From: an uncultured Arenicella sp.
Lineage (GTDB): Bacteria > Pseudomonadota > Gammaproteobacteria > Arenicellales > Arenicellaceae
Direction of reading: 5' to 3'
Length of the DNA: 64,000 nucleotides
Assembly (NCBI GenBank): GCA_937974565.1
Contig: CALJWL010000017.1
Span: forward strand, 60,479-124,478
Below, piece by piece: positions 1 to 8,197 of this stretch (its first letter is position 1; each line of letters begins with the position of its first letter). The translations under genes and the position numbers were made by a program. The notes beneath the pieces are model-generated. The model did no database searches. It saw only the letters and a list, made by a program, of their open reading frames with translations, and was not told where the DNA came from.

Positions 1-1
1 T

Positions 2-892
2 TACAACCTGGCTGGTAAGCAGGTGTTATTCCAGACGGCATGCCCTGTTCTCAAAAGTTTTCATATTGACCAAGCCCCAGTGGAAGCCGTGGTTGAGGCC
101 TCTATGGTGGCGCAGGAGTGTTTGGACCTGACCATAGACTCGAACGATATGCCTGAAATTTACAGCGGGCCAGCGCCGTTTGGCGATCGAATGCGAGAAG
201 TGTCATTTCGACGCTTAGATGACTTTGCTAGGTTTGAATTAGACGGCGAGTTAGTGTGTGAAATCGACTTCTCTAACAACCATATTCACTTGATTCGTGA
301 CGGCGGTTTTGCGAATGCGGTTAACGTTCAGTTAGTAACTGGACCTGCCATGATTGTTTTATTAGCCTCGCTTAAAACGTATTGTTTGCACGCAAGTGCC
401 GTGGCTACTAAACAAGGGGTGATCGCGATTACCGCCGAATCTGGTGTGGGCAAATCAACTTTAGCGTGGCAAGCTGGGGATGGGTGGCAGCAATTGGCTG
501 ATGATATTTTGCCGATTTTATACGAAAAAAACGTGAGTGGGATTCGCTTATCTAAAGACTTTCCTCAACTTAAGCTCGAGAATGCGTGTGCGCAAGGCTT
601 GAGCAATGATGACCCTGCCATTGACCTTATTTTACGACTGAACCCGAAACCAGCCGATGCGATTAACTTTCGTATAATGTCGAAAAGTGAAGCTATGCTG
701 CAGTTTGTTCGTCATACGGTGGCGGTTAAATTATTTGACGAAAAAATTATGCGCCGACACACTAAATTTGCTAATTACGTTGCCAGTAAGGTGCCTATGG
801 TAGAGTTGTCTTACCCCAGAGATTTAATGCAACTTACTGAATTACGAGAACAAATAGCGGATTATCTGCCTCAATTAAAGCGTGAAAATTAA
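2..892 (+). CDS. HPr kinase-related serine kinase, 5' end cut by window edge
   Basis: The reading frame is open to the left edge. A GTG at 23 could start it, but codons before it (Y-N-L-A-G-K-Q) read like the usual beginning of HPr-kinase-like proteins, so the true start probably lies outside the window. Counting from the GTG, a conserved H-A-S lies near 123-125, a Walker A (AESGVGKST) at about 138-146 and an Asp-Asp pair at 160-161, the arrangement of the HprK C-terminal kinase fold. There is no sign of the full HprK phosphorylase motif set, so it is a relative, not the PTS regulator. Such kinases occur in lasso-peptide and other PqqD-containing loci, where one (paeninodin) phosphorylates the peptide. 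The nucleotidyltransferase and PqqD genes on the opposite strand next door support that setting. Substrate unknown. Confidence 0.75.
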   Translation, partial: YNLAGKQVLFQTACPVLKSFHIDQAPVEAVVEASMVAQECLDLTIDSNDMPEIYSGPAPFGDRMREVSFRRLDDFARFELDGELVCEIDFSNNHIHLIRDGGFANAVNVQLVTGPAMIVLLASLKTYCLHASAVATKQGVIAITAESGVGKSTLAWQAGDGWQQLADDILPILYEKNVSGIRLSKDFPQLKLENACAQGLSNDDPAIDLILRLNPKPADAINFRIMSKSEAMLQFVRHTVAVKLFDEKIMRRHTKFANYVASKVPMVELSYPRDLMQLTELREQIADYLPQLKREN

Positions 893-921
893 ATAGTCAA
901 CCTTTTAACGGTCGTCATTCA

Positions 922-2019
922 TTATTTTTTGGTTTTGTTTAACCCAATAATGCCTTGCCATGCACGAACCATATACGCTTTTAATAGCGAGTTTGTGTTC
1001 ATCTTTTTAAGTATATAACTCGGTGGCGGAAACGCCATCTCAAACAAAAATTTAAGTTTGTTTTTGTAAGTGGAAATGGCTTTAAGGTCAATCAATAGAA
1101 GTTTCCACGCTGGAAGCCCCCGTTTTAATAACGCGCTGCTTGGTTCGTCTGTTAACGGCGACGCATTTAACTTGGCCACGGTATCATCAGGGATGTTTGT
1201 GTGAAAGTACTCTACCGAACACGTTAAGCCATCCGCACAGAGTCGTGCTAGTTTTTTGTCTCGAGCTGAAGCAATAAAGGTGGCCCAGTCGGTATCTCCT
1301 AACCCACTTGCGAGAAGGTGAATGTCATAAAGCCATGCCAGCCGCTCTTCATTATTATGATGCCCTAAGCGATGCAAGCAGCAAATAAGTAGGCTGTTTA
1401 TTGTACTGGGAATAACGGCTGTGTGAGCAAATGAATCTAAGGTGGTCCCGCCCAATAACAATTCATCAATACTAAATGCGTGAGTTAAACATTGACGATT
1501 ACTGATGCGCCAGTGTACGTCTAGATTAAGTGTGCTGTTAGGTGTTAAGTGTTTGCCAAATGTGGTTTGATAAGAAATGTACTCACCACTGGTAGCAAAT
1601 AATTTTTGATACCCTTGGCGTTCAAATACTGAAGCAAATAAGTCTAATTCCTCTTTCGATATGAATATATCGGTATCACTTCTGGGACGCTGCCATGGCT
1701 TCTCATAGCAACTATAGGCCAATGCAGTGCCTTTAAATATAACGTATTTGTCTAGCCCTGCTGTTTGGAACGCCTTAAAAAGGCTCAGCAGTTCCTTGTG
1801 CTTTAAAACTTCATTGGCGACCAACAAAGGCTTTCTCTTGCTTAGCTCGGTTTTAAGCGTCTTATCGAATAAGGCATTCTGGTTAATTAGCGCTGAAATT
1901 CCATGATAATCAAGCTTTTCCAGCGTTATGTTTGAGTGGTCGATTTCTTGGTTTTTGTCGACACCAGTGTTGTGCATCAAATTTGCTAAATCCGTCAGAT
2001 CTTGAGGGGTTGGCCGCAT
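922..2019 (-). CDS. Nucleotidyltransferase family protein (NTP_transf_5 type)
   Basis: About 365 residues from the ATG at 2019; a TTG at 2049 would add ten residues, and neither has a clear Shine-Dalgarno. The pattern F-K-G-T-A-L near residue 95 followed by R-S-D-T-D-I-F-I near 113 is the nucleotidyltransferase signature with a DxD metal site, as in the uncharacterised family PF14907. The rest is mostly helical and unassigned. It follows the PqqD gene on the same strand and is convergent with the HPr-kinase-like gene. Members of this family recur in lasso-peptide and exopolysaccharide loci, but no substrate is established that I can name. A role as a tailoring enzyme with the PqqD protein is inference from context. 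Confidence 0.7.
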   Translation of the reverse strand: MRPTPQDLTDLANLMHNTGVDKNQEIDHSNITLEKLDYHGISALINQNALFDKTLKTELSKRKPLLVANEVLKHKELLSLFKAFQTAGLDKYVIFKGTALAYSCYEKPWQRPRSDTDIFISKEELDLFASVFERQGYQKLFATSGEYISYQTTFGKHLTPNSTLNLDVHWRISNRQCLTHAFSIDELLLGGTTLDSFAHTAVIPSTINSLLICCLHRLGHHNNEERLAWLYDIHLLASGLGDTDWATFIASARDKKLARLCADGLTCSVEYFHTNIPDDTVAKLNASPLTDEPSSALLKRGLPAWKLLLIDLKAISTYKNKLKFLFEMAFPPPSYILKKMNTNSLLKAYMVRAWQGIIGLNKTKK

Positions 2020-2103
2020 ATTGGTATTAAATCTTGTGGAAAATATCAAATGAACGTCTGGTTTCGTTAATGTTGCTGTTGGCGGAGCCTTTACGCTGTC
2101 CTA

Positions 2104-2385
2104 TCAAGGCGTTTGTGGATCAGATTTATTTAACAGGTTTCGCTGAAGCATTTCATTGATAAGGGCGTTGATGTCATCCACAATTTGCGGCTCTGATACG
2201 TTGTAATGAGCAGCAAGCTTGCGCTGTGCCGCTTCTTGGTTTAAGCCTTGCTGCAATAAGTTTACCAACATCAGGCCAACGTGGTTTAACCCGAAATAAG
2301 CCCCTGACTCACAGTCCAACAAGACCGCATCATTATCCACTTCGGTCAATGATACGTGTTCGGAGATTTGATAATGAGGCGACAT
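2104..2385 (-). CDS. PqqD family protein (RiPP recognition element)
   Basis: 93 residues, the usual length of a free-standing PqqD. It shows the family pattern: an N-terminal beta wing with D-N-D-A-V-L-L-D, then G-A-Y-F-G-L-N, a helix (VGLMLVNLLQQG), and a C-terminal winged-helix part ending in L-I-N-E-M-L-Q-R-N-L-L. PqqD-like domains bind the leader of a ribosomally made peptide and present it to modifying enzymes. It is first in a two-gene minus-strand unit with the nucleotidyltransferase (gap about 85 bases). No precursor peptide, B2 protease, cyclase or radical-SAM gene is visible in the window, so either the partners lie left of base 1 or this is a stand-alone set. Confidence 0.8.
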   Translation of the reverse strand: MSPHYQISEHVSLTEVDNDAVLLDCESGAYFGLNHVGLMLVNLLQQGLNQEAAQRKLAAHYNVSEPQIVDDINALINEMLQRNLLNKSDPQTP

Positions 2386-2692
2386 ATAAGTAATTAAGAG
2401 TGGGGTTATAATGGCCCTATTTTACTGTCTTTTAGCCGTGTTTTCTTTGCAAGTTTTAGGTCATTCGGCTAGAATCCCGCTTCGCCGTTGAATATGGTTG
2501 GCTTTACAATCAATTTAACCGCGAAAATTCGAGAGTAATCAGTGGTTTAGTTGGACGTTGTTAGACGAACAAGTAGGGCTGCTGGTTATTCACACTCCTT
2601 GTCTCACCACTGTTTTTTTAATTTAAGTTGTGAAAAACGCAACTTACTAATGATCAAGCGGGTGGGAGACTTTTAAACCGTGAGGAGCTCAA
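2386..2692 (+). promoter_or_regulatory. Intergenic leader before rpsF with possible S6:S18 autoregulatory element
   Basis: This 307-base gap between the divergent PqqD and rpsF genes must hold both promoters; no convincing -35/-10 pair stands out. Just before rpsF there is an exposed A-C-C-G (CCG at 2678-2680) next to a strong GAGGAG ribosome site (2682-2687). In many bacteria the S6:S18 complex binds a CCG-containing structure in the rpsF leader to control the operon; the position fits, but I did not find a convincing pairing scheme, so this is only suggestive. Confidence 0.35.
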
Positions 2693-3172
2693 ATGAGACA
2701 TTACGAAATCGTGTATCTGGTGCATCCAGATCAAAGCGAGCAGGTCACCGCAATGGCCGATCGCTATAAAGGCGTTATCGAGCAGGGCGGTGGTACCGTT
2801 CATCGCTACGAAGACTGGGGTCGCCGCCAGTTAGCATACCCAATCAATAAGATCCACAAAGCTCACTACATCATGATGAATGTTGAAGTAAGTCAAGAAA
2901 CGTTGGATGAAATTGAAAATCTATTCCGTTTTAATGACGCCATCATTCGTAACCTTGTGTTGAAGACCAAAGGTGCTGAAACTGAACCATCAATCATGAT
3001 GAAAGAAGTGGAAGCCGAGCGTCAGCGTGATGAAGAGCGTGATGCGGCTCGTGCTGAAGCCGAAGCAAAGGCGGCTGAAGAAGCCGCGGCGGCTGAAAAG
3101 GCCGCTGCTGAAAAGGCTGTTGCTGCTGAAAAAGCCGCGGCGGCTGAAACTACCGAAGAGGAGGCTGAGTAA
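2693..3172 (+). CDS. rpsF: 30S ribosomal protein S6
   Basis: S6 of the small-subunit platform; it binds 16S rRNA as a heterodimer with S18, encoded next. The first 100 or so residues match the S6 fold ([13 protein letters not shown] start, [13 protein letters not shown] motif, R-F-N-D-A-I-I-R-N). At 159 residues it is longer than E. coli S6: residues from about 113 on are a low-complexity Ala/Glu/Lys tail ending in E-E-E-A-E. The start is fixed by GAGGAG five bases before ATG. Its TAA overlaps the rpsR ATG by one base. Confidence 0.97.
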   Translation: MRHYEIVYLVHPDQSEQVTAMADRYKGVIEQGGGTVHRYEDWGRRQLAYPINKIHKAHYIMMNVEVSQETLDEIENLFRFNDAIIRNLVLKTKGAETEPSIMMKEVEAERQRDEERDAARAEAEAKAAEEAAAAEKAAAEKAVAAEKAAAAETTEEEAE

Positions 3173-3429
3173 TGAGACGCAATGCACCTAAGAAAAGACG
3201 TGGTGGCTTTCGCCAAATGCGTCGTCGCTTTTGTCGTTTTACCGCTGAAGGCGCCACTCATATTGATTACAAAGATTTGGCAACGCTAAAGTCATTCGTT
3301 TCTGAATCTGGAAAAATCATCCCTAGCCGCAACACAGGCACCGCTGCACGTTTTCAGCGTCAGTTGGCGTCAGCGATTAAAAATGCTCGCTACTTAGCCC
3401 TGTTGCCATACACCGACAGTCATAAATAG
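3172..3429 (+). CDS. rpsR: 30S ribosomal protein S18
   Basis: 85 residues with the S18 core [26 protein letters not shown] and [10 protein letters not shown]. The start overlaps the rpsF stop (TAATG), and its GAGGAGG ribosome site lies inside the end of rpsF, so translation is coupled. The N-terminal basic extension ([11 protein letters not shown]) makes it somewhat longer than the 75-residue E. coli protein. Partner of S6 on the 30S platform. Confidence 0.97.
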   Translation: MRRNAPKKRRGGFRQMRRRFCRFTAEGATHIDYKDLATLKSFVSESGKIIPSRNTGTAARFQRQLASAIKNARYLALLPYTDSHK

Positions 3430-3438
3430 GAGAACATC

Positions 3439-3885
3439 ATGCAAGTAATCCTATTAGAGAAAATTGTAAACTTAGGAAATTTAGGCGATTTGGTCAATGT
3501 GAAGCCAGGTTACGCTCGTAATTACTTGGTTCCTCAAGGTTTGGCGACCGTTGCAACTGAAACCAACATAAAAATGTTTGAAGAACGCCGTGCTGAGTTA
3601 GAAAAAGCATCGGCTGACAAACTGCAGGCCGCTAAAGCACGTGCTACCGAACTGGAAGGCAAGTCTGTTGAAATCTCTGGTCGCGCCAGTGATGAAGGCA
3701 AGTTGTTTGGTTCTGTTGGTGTTATTGAGGTTTCTGAAGCATTCAGTGCTAAAGGCTTTGAACTTGCGAAGTCAGAAGTGCAGCTTCCAGAAGGCCCACT
3801 TAAACTGATTGGCGAATACGAAGTTAATGTAATTGTTCACCCAGAAGTAAGCTTTAACGTGAATGTTACGGTTGTAGCTGAATAA
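3439..3885 (+). CDS. rplI: 50S ribosomal protein L9
   Basis: 148 residues, the standard length. The N-terminal domain has the L9 signature (V-I-L-L-E-K-I-V-N-L-G, G-D-L-V-N-V-K-P-G-Y-A-R-N-Y-L-V-P), followed by the long charged connecting helix (residues about 45-75) and the C-terminal rRNA-binding domain (L-F-G-S-V-G-V). L9 sits at the base of the L1 stalk and affects reading-frame maintenance. It is the last gene of the rpsF operon: AGGAGAAC precedes the ATG and a strong terminator follows 35 bases after the stop. Confidence 0.97.
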   Translation: MQVILLEKIVNLGNLGDLVNVKPGYARNYLVPQGLATVATETNIKMFEERRAELEKASADKLQAAKARATELEGKSVEISGRASDEGKLFGSVGVIEVSEAFSAKGFELAKSEVQLPEGPLKLIGEYEVNVIVHPEVSFNVNVTVVAE

Positions 3886-3920
3886 GTAAGATTAGCTTTA
3901 GAAGTTTGAAGCTAGCGTTG

Positions 3921-3950
3921 AAAGGCGAGTCATTAATGGCTCGCCTTTTT
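3921..3950 (+). terminator. Rho-independent terminator of the rpsF-rpsR-rplI operon
   Basis: A 9-base-pair stem, AAAGGCGAG pairing with CTCGCCTTT, with a ten-base loop and a run of T at its 3' side, placed 36 bases after the rplI stop. Confidence 0.9.
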
Positions 3951-4082
3951 CGTATGGCACAGCATGTTGCATGACACAGCATCTTGCATAAGGGGAAGTC
4001 CGCTATTGTTAGGTCTGCACGGGCGCAGCTATTTATGTAACAGGGTATTCAGGTTTTACCAGTAACGTTAAAATGTTGAGCT

Positions 4083-4601
4083 ATGAAAATAAATACATTA
4101 AAAACGGCATTCGGGTATTTACACTCACTAAGTGAGAAGCATACTGGCATCAGCTTTAAACGCAAATCACTTCAATCTATTTACAATTATCACCGTATTT
4201 CAACCACTGACTGGGCTTTATATACCTCGGGTCAGCCTACGGAGAAGCAATTTGAAGTGATTAAGGAATTAGGCATTGAAACCGTTATTAATCTGGCTCC
4301 CTCCTCGGCTGAAAACGCTTTAAACGATGAAGAAAAAACAGTCACGCAGCTTGGCCTGAAATACGAACACTTACCCGTTGACTTCAAACACCCCAGTGAA
4401 GATAACTTTCAGTCTTTTATTGAATTAATGACAGCCAATGATACGGATAAGCTTTGGGTACACTGTGCCGCGAATATGCGTGTTTCTGCTTTTGTTTACA
4501 GGTATCGGTGTGTTGAGCTTGGGCATAGTCAGGAACTAGCAAAAAAGGACATGGATGCCATTTGGGAGCCTTTCGGGGCGTGGAAAAAATTCGTTGCTTA
4601 A
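4083..4601 (+). CDS. Protein tyrosine phosphatase-like protein with a CX4R motif
   Basis: 172 residues. From residue 36 on it reads like the bacterial tyrosine-phosphatase/DUF442 group: Y-T-S-G-Q-P-T near 47, G-I-E-T-V-I-N-L-A near 64, a possible acid loop at L-P-V-D (Asp100) and V-H-C-A-A-N-M-R-V-S at 126-135. The last is a P-loop with Cys128 and Arg133 separated by four residues, one fewer than the classical CX5R signature, so activity by the usual mechanism is not assured. The family function is not known to me. The gene stands alone after the rplI terminator, with no strong ribosome site at the ATG; residues 1-35 are less typical, and a later start is possible. Confidence 0.65.
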   Translation: MKINTLKTAFGYLHSLSEKHTGISFKRKSLQSIYNYHRISTTDWALYTSGQPTEKQFEVIKELGIETVINLAPSSAENALNDEEKTVTQLGLKYEHLPVDFKHPSEDNFQSFIELMTANDTDKLWVHCAANMRVSAFVYRYRCVELGHSQELAKKDMDAIWEPFGAWKKFVA

Positions 4602-5030
4602 TAACGCTGTAGGCTGACGAAGAAGCCTTTCAATGTCACTCAACTTGCTGATTATTATCGTTCTTTTGAGTTTGGATATTACTAATAAGTAATCCGCTGC
4701 CACATTAACTTTTTTATTCTATGAGAAAGGACTGATCTCAAGTAAGCAACAGCCTGCATTTGCTCATCTTTGCTATTTTGTAATTTCTAAATTCTAAGTA
4801 ATGCTGCGGCGCTCTCTGATTAAACCGTTTTTATTTACGGTCTCGAACGACTTTTAAGTGTCTAAACTTCTTCACGTCGTTACTCAGCACGACGATGAGT
4901 AAGACTAACCCTACAACTTGAGACTCCGATGATTACGGTTCTACCCAGCTGTCGTCGCGTCATTCAACTGACATTAGGTGGATGACATCAATAGGGTCTC
5001 AAATAACCATTTTGTAAATGAGGCAGTAAC
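4602..5030. other. 429-base intergenic region, no gene seen
   Basis: No ORF of note. It contains a short hairpin (ATTACT and AGTAAT arms near 4678-4695) and a second dyad TTACTCA/TGAGTAA (4880-4886 and 4896-4902). The last bases carry the AGG ribosome site of the following gene. Presumably it holds that gene's promoter, which I could not place. Confidence 0.4.
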
Positions 5031-5318
5031 ATGAACCCCTTTTCTCGAAAAAAGCAACACGCAAAAAAAACGTTATTAGCAATAGGATTGGTAGCCGTAA
5101 TGGCGGTTACTTTAGTTGGCCACGCTGGCGATAAAAAAGGTCATGATAAACGGATGTATATTGACCCCGTGACTGGCGAATCTAAAAAAGCCGTCAAATT
5201 ACTCTCAGAGATGACAGACACCGAGAAAGCATTATTGAGTAATGAGGAGTATCGGGCTTTAAAAGAGCTGGAAGCTAAGCTTGAGCAAGAAGAAAACCAA
5301 AAGGTGGCTGGCGAGTAA
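5031..5318 (+). CDS. Small exported protein of unknown function
   Basis: 95 residues. Residues 1-33 form a signal peptide: a basic start (S-R-K-K-Q-H-A-K-K), a hydrophobic stretch (LLAIGLVAVMAVTLVG) and a possible cleavage after H-A near 33. The mature part is short and highly charged, with Y-I-D-P-V-T-G-E followed by a Glu/Lys-rich helix, perhaps a short coiled coil. AGG lies eight bases before the ATG. I do not recognise the family. The product is probably periplasmic or held by its uncleaved N-terminal helix. The next gene begins about 140 bases on, so they may share a transcript. Confidence 0.6.
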   Translation: MNPFSRKKQHAKKTLLAIGLVAVMAVTLVGHAGDKKGHDKRMYIDPVTGESKKAVKLLSEMTDTEKALLSNEEYRALKELEAKLEQEENQKVAGE

Positions 5319-5405
5319 ACGCAAAAAGCACGATGGAAACGTCTTACCCAATTAGGAGTGCAAAATAGGGTTGGGCTAAGGTGAAAAGCAATCAATGATA
5401 GGTGT

Positions 5406-5425
5406 CGGGGTGCGGACGTACCCCG
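5406..5425 (+). promoter_or_regulatory. GC-rich dyad before the AbiEi-like gene
   Basis: CGGGGT and ACCCCG form a perfect six-base-pair dyad with an eight-base spacer, 32 bases before the likely ATG at 5458. No T run follows, so it is more likely an operator or leader hairpin than a terminator. Confidence 0.35.
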
Positions 5426-5457
5426 ATGCTTACTCGTGTACGAACAGAAAATATAAA

Positions 5458-6492
5458 ATGAACGAGAGAGTTAAGGCCGGTCGAGCCTTAGAGCAATTAC
5501 GTTTTCAGACTGGTCTGGTTGGGCAACTAACGGGGGCACCATTCACTGGAACACCTTCACGGACCGGTGTGTACGAAGCCGTTGTTCAATTTGATAGCCT
5601 AAAAACACAACTTGTGACCCATTTAAGAGAAGGCGTGATAAGCAGTCGAACCATGGCTGAATTAATTGAATTGACGAATAAAAACGAAGATTTGGTGATT
5701 TGTGATTACATCAATGACGAAGACGCTGAACGTTTTCGTGAGTCTGGTATTAACTATTTGGATAATGTTGGTAATGCTTATCTAAACCTTCCACCAGTTT
5801 ACGTGTTTATTCAAGGTAAAAGGCCAAAAGATGACTTTGTTCAAGAAAAGGCGGCGAGATTGTTTATCGACACTGGGTTGCGTGTGATATTGGCTTTGTT
5901 GACAAACGACGGTCTGTTAAATGCGAATTATCGAAAAATTGCCGATCACGCTGGGGTATCAATGGGGACGATTGGTTGGGTTCTAAGAGAGCTAAAAAAT
6001 CAAAAATTTATCCTAACAAGTAAAGGCAAGTACGCATGGGGAAGACGTACCAAGCTTGTGAAAAAATGGGTCGAGTCATACCCAAGCCTTAGAGAAAAAT
6101 ACTCATTAGGTGTGTACTACACACAAGATCATGACTGGTTTAGTTCAATAGAGTTAGACTGCTACGGTGCTTGGTTAGGTGGTGAAGCGTCGGTGAAGAC
6201 AGCGCTTGGTTCTGGTTCTGGCGCGGAAATTTTTGTTGATAAACATAAAGAGCGTCGATTAATTGACGATTTAAACTTAATCCCCGCGCAACAAATAGAC
6301 CGTTTAAGCTCTAAGCCTATGGGCAAAAGTTTGGCACGCATTGAAATCATTGAGAAATTTTGGGGGCTTGAGGTGCCGAACGATTTATTTCGAAATATCG
6401 TTCCCCCGCTGCTTACGTACGCGAGTTTAATGGACTCTTGGAACCCTCAAAGTAGGGAGCTAGCCTCACAAGTGGCACGCCAATTCTTGTAA
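5458..6492 (+). CDS. AbiEi-like winged-helix protein (type IV antitoxin family), orphan
   Basis: 344 residues from the ATG at 5458; a possible start at 5395 adds 21 residues that do not look like protein, so the later start is preferred. The middle part (about residues 140-190) has a winged-helix pattern, with Y-R-K-I-A-D-H-A-G-V-S-M-G-T-I-G-W-V-L-R-E-L as its recognition region. The C-terminal part contains W-L-G-G-E-A-S, R-R-L-I-D-D-L-N-L-I-P and E-K-F-W, resembling the C-terminal half of AbiEi-type antitoxins. AbiEi normally represses and neutralises the AbiEii nucleotidyltransferase toxin encoded beside it. No such toxin follows here; the next gene is an HNH nuclease. It may therefore be a stand-alone DNA-binding regulator. 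Family assignment is by pattern only. Confidence 0.6.
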   Translation: MNERVKAGRALEQLRFQTGLVGQLTGAPFTGTPSRTGVYEAVVQFDSLKTQLVTHLREGVISSRTMAELIELTNKNEDLVICDYINDEDAERFRESGINYLDNVGNAYLNLPPVYVFIQGKRPKDDFVQEKAARLFIDTGLRVILALLTNDGLLNANYRKIADHAGVSMGTIGWVLRELKNQKFILTSKGKYAWGRRTKLVKKWVESYPSLREKYSLGVYYTQDHDWFSSIELDCYGAWLGGEASVKTALGSGSGAEIFVDKHKERRLIDDLNLIPAQQIDRLSSKPMGKSLARIEIIEKFWGLEVPNDLFRNIVPPLLTYASLMDSWNPQSRELASQVARQFL

Positions 6493-6761
6493 TGCACCGC
6501 TTGAGTTCCGAGCTTAAGGCGTTCGTTGTTGGTTTTCGGTTAACTATTTTTTTGCTTTATGCTGTGCGATTGAAATATTTTTGTTATAACCAAGAGCTAG
6601 AATTTTACTTTTAGAGGTTATGGGTATGCTCGGCTTGTAAAGCCATAGACGCGCCTTAGGCTTTTTGTCATAGCTATTGATCGCGTATATCGATAGCACA
6701 GCATTGATAGCGCAGTAAGTTAGGTAAGACAAACATCGATCAGAACTGGAGGGCGAAGCAC

Positions 6762-7373
6762 GTGGATTACGACTTTAACCAGCAAGTACTACGAACTGAT
6801 GCCGCGGGCATGCCGTTAGATTGGATCAGCTATCGTGAGGCTGTGCATTGCTATCACCTGGGCCAAGTCCTCTACAGTTGCGGTGACTTGCTTTATCGAG
6901 TTCGTGGAGGGATTAATTCACAAACCGGTGAACAGAGCGTGATTAATGTCAACTCCATCGTTGCAACGGCAGGGCAGACACGCCACAATTATCAGGACCG
7001 TGATCGGTATACGCCACCATTGGCGAACAAAACCTTATTCGCCAGAGACGGTCATTTGTGTTTGTATTGTGGAAAAGAGTATCATCGCTCAGAGTTGTCT
7101 CGCGACCATGTGAGGCCTGTCTCACAACAAGGGGGCGATACTTGGAATAACGTAGTAACAGCTTGCAAACGCTGTAATAATTTCAAAGCGGGGCGAACAC
7201 CAGAACAAGCTGGAATGGCCTTGTTGGCGGTTCCTTTTACGCCCACTCATGCAGAATATGTTTACTTACGGGGCCGAAGGATCTTGGTTGATCAAATGGA
7301 ATTTCTGAAGGCTCATTTTCCGAGAACCAGCCCACTACATCAACGCATAGAAACGTCCGTACTGTATAATTAA
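6762..7373 (+). CDS. HNH endonuclease
   Basis: 203 residues. The start is a GTG supported by a strong GGAGGG site nine bases upstream (6747-6753). Residues 97-145 hold a compact HNH domain: two CxxC pairs (C100/C103 and C135/C138) for structural zinc, D115-H116 as the catalytic pair, and N-N at about 129-130. The N-terminal 90 residues (V-L-R-T-D-A-A-G-M-P-L-D-W-I) are typical of the stand-alone HNH proteins found in many proteobacteria, whose role is unresolved. No restriction, methylase or phage gene lies nearby, so there is no context for a defence or packaging function. Confidence 0.85.
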   Translation: MDYDFNQQVLRTDAAGMPLDWISYREAVHCYHLGQVLYSCGDLLYRVRGGINSQTGEQSVINVNSIVATAGQTRHNYQDRDRYTPPLANKTLFARDGHLCLYCGKEYHRSELSRDHVRPVSQQGGDTWNNVVTACKRCNNFKAGRTPEQAGMALLAVPFTPTHAEYVYLRGRRILVDQMEFLKAHFPRTSPLHQRIETSVLYN

Positions 7374-7407
7374 ACCCAGTCGAAATCGTTAGCTTAATTA
7401 AATAATA

Positions 7408-7902
7408 ATGAATGCGATGCAGATACGGGCGTATCGTCAGATAGACACTGATCAGATTGCTGACCTATTTCATGGAGCCGTGCATTCAATTTCCAGGGTG
7501 CTTTATGATTCTGCACAAAAGGAGGCTTGGGCACCCACACCTCCAGATTACGTTGAGTGGCAGGCACGGCTGTCGGAAAAGAAACCCTTAGTGGCTGTCC
7601 AAAATAACCGTGTTGTCGGTTTTTTGGAGCTGGAGAAAGGCGAGAATAAAGGGAGTAACCAAGGCCACATTGACTGTTTTTACGTACACAAAGATCATCA
7701 GGGTGAGGGCGTCGGAAAGGCGTTGTTAATGACAGCGATAAAGCGTGCGCGTGAGTTGAAATATGCCGCCATTATTGTGGAAGCCAGCAAGGTCGCTAGG
7801 CCTGTATTTGAAATGGCTGGTTTTAGATATAAAAGAGCGAATAAAGTAGCTCTTCGTGGTCAGATTTTAGAAAACTATTCAATGATGTTGCCTCTAAAAT
7901 AG
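7408..7902 (+). CDS. GNAT family N-acetyltransferase
   Basis: 164 residues with the GNAT layout: N-terminal strand/helix (I-R-A-Y-R-Q-I-D-T-D-Q-I-A-D-L-F), the I-D-C-F-Y-V-H strand, the acetyl-CoA loop Q-G-E-G-V-G-K-A-L-L at about 98-107, and the late A-R-P-V-F-E-M-A-G-F-R motif. It resembles the YafP-like group of putative acetyltransferases. The acceptor is unknown. It starts 34 bases after the HNH gene and could be cotranscribed; the ATG at 7408 and one three codons later are both possible starts. Confidence 0.8.
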   Translation: MNAMQIRAYRQIDTDQIADLFHGAVHSISRVLYDSAQKEAWAPTPPDYVEWQARLSEKKPLVAVQNNRVVGFLELEKGENKGSNQGHIDCFYVHKDHQGEGVGKALLMTAIKRARELKYAAIIVEASKVARPVFEMAGFRYKRANKVALRGQILENYSMMLPLK

Positions 7903-8197
7903 AGCGCAATCCCTGTTCATGTTTGATTCAAGTAATACAACACGGCCCTAGGAGATACAAACAGGTAATGAAGTGTAAAAGCTTGAACTCGACCTGGCGC
8001 TTCAAAAATCGAGGTTAAACGAAGTCTGGCAAATGGGCTTTACTTTTCAAAAAGGCAGAATCATACTCAAAGCGGTCATTCGGTTTCAATCGTTTGAGTC
8101 ATAATAGCGGCCAGCAATAGTGGTTTCCTCAAAAATCTTTCTTGTTGTCAAATGCTGAAGTTAGTTTGATTTCTACTTTTCTGTGTATCGGAGTACC

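Noticed and set aside
3022..3261. Minus-strand frames opposite the end of rpsF
   Set aside because: Shadows of the repetitive Ala/Glu codons of the S6 tail.
6544..6732. 62-codon minus-strand frame
   Set aside because: AT-rich low-information sequence without ribosome site, in the gap between the AbiEi-like and HNH genes.
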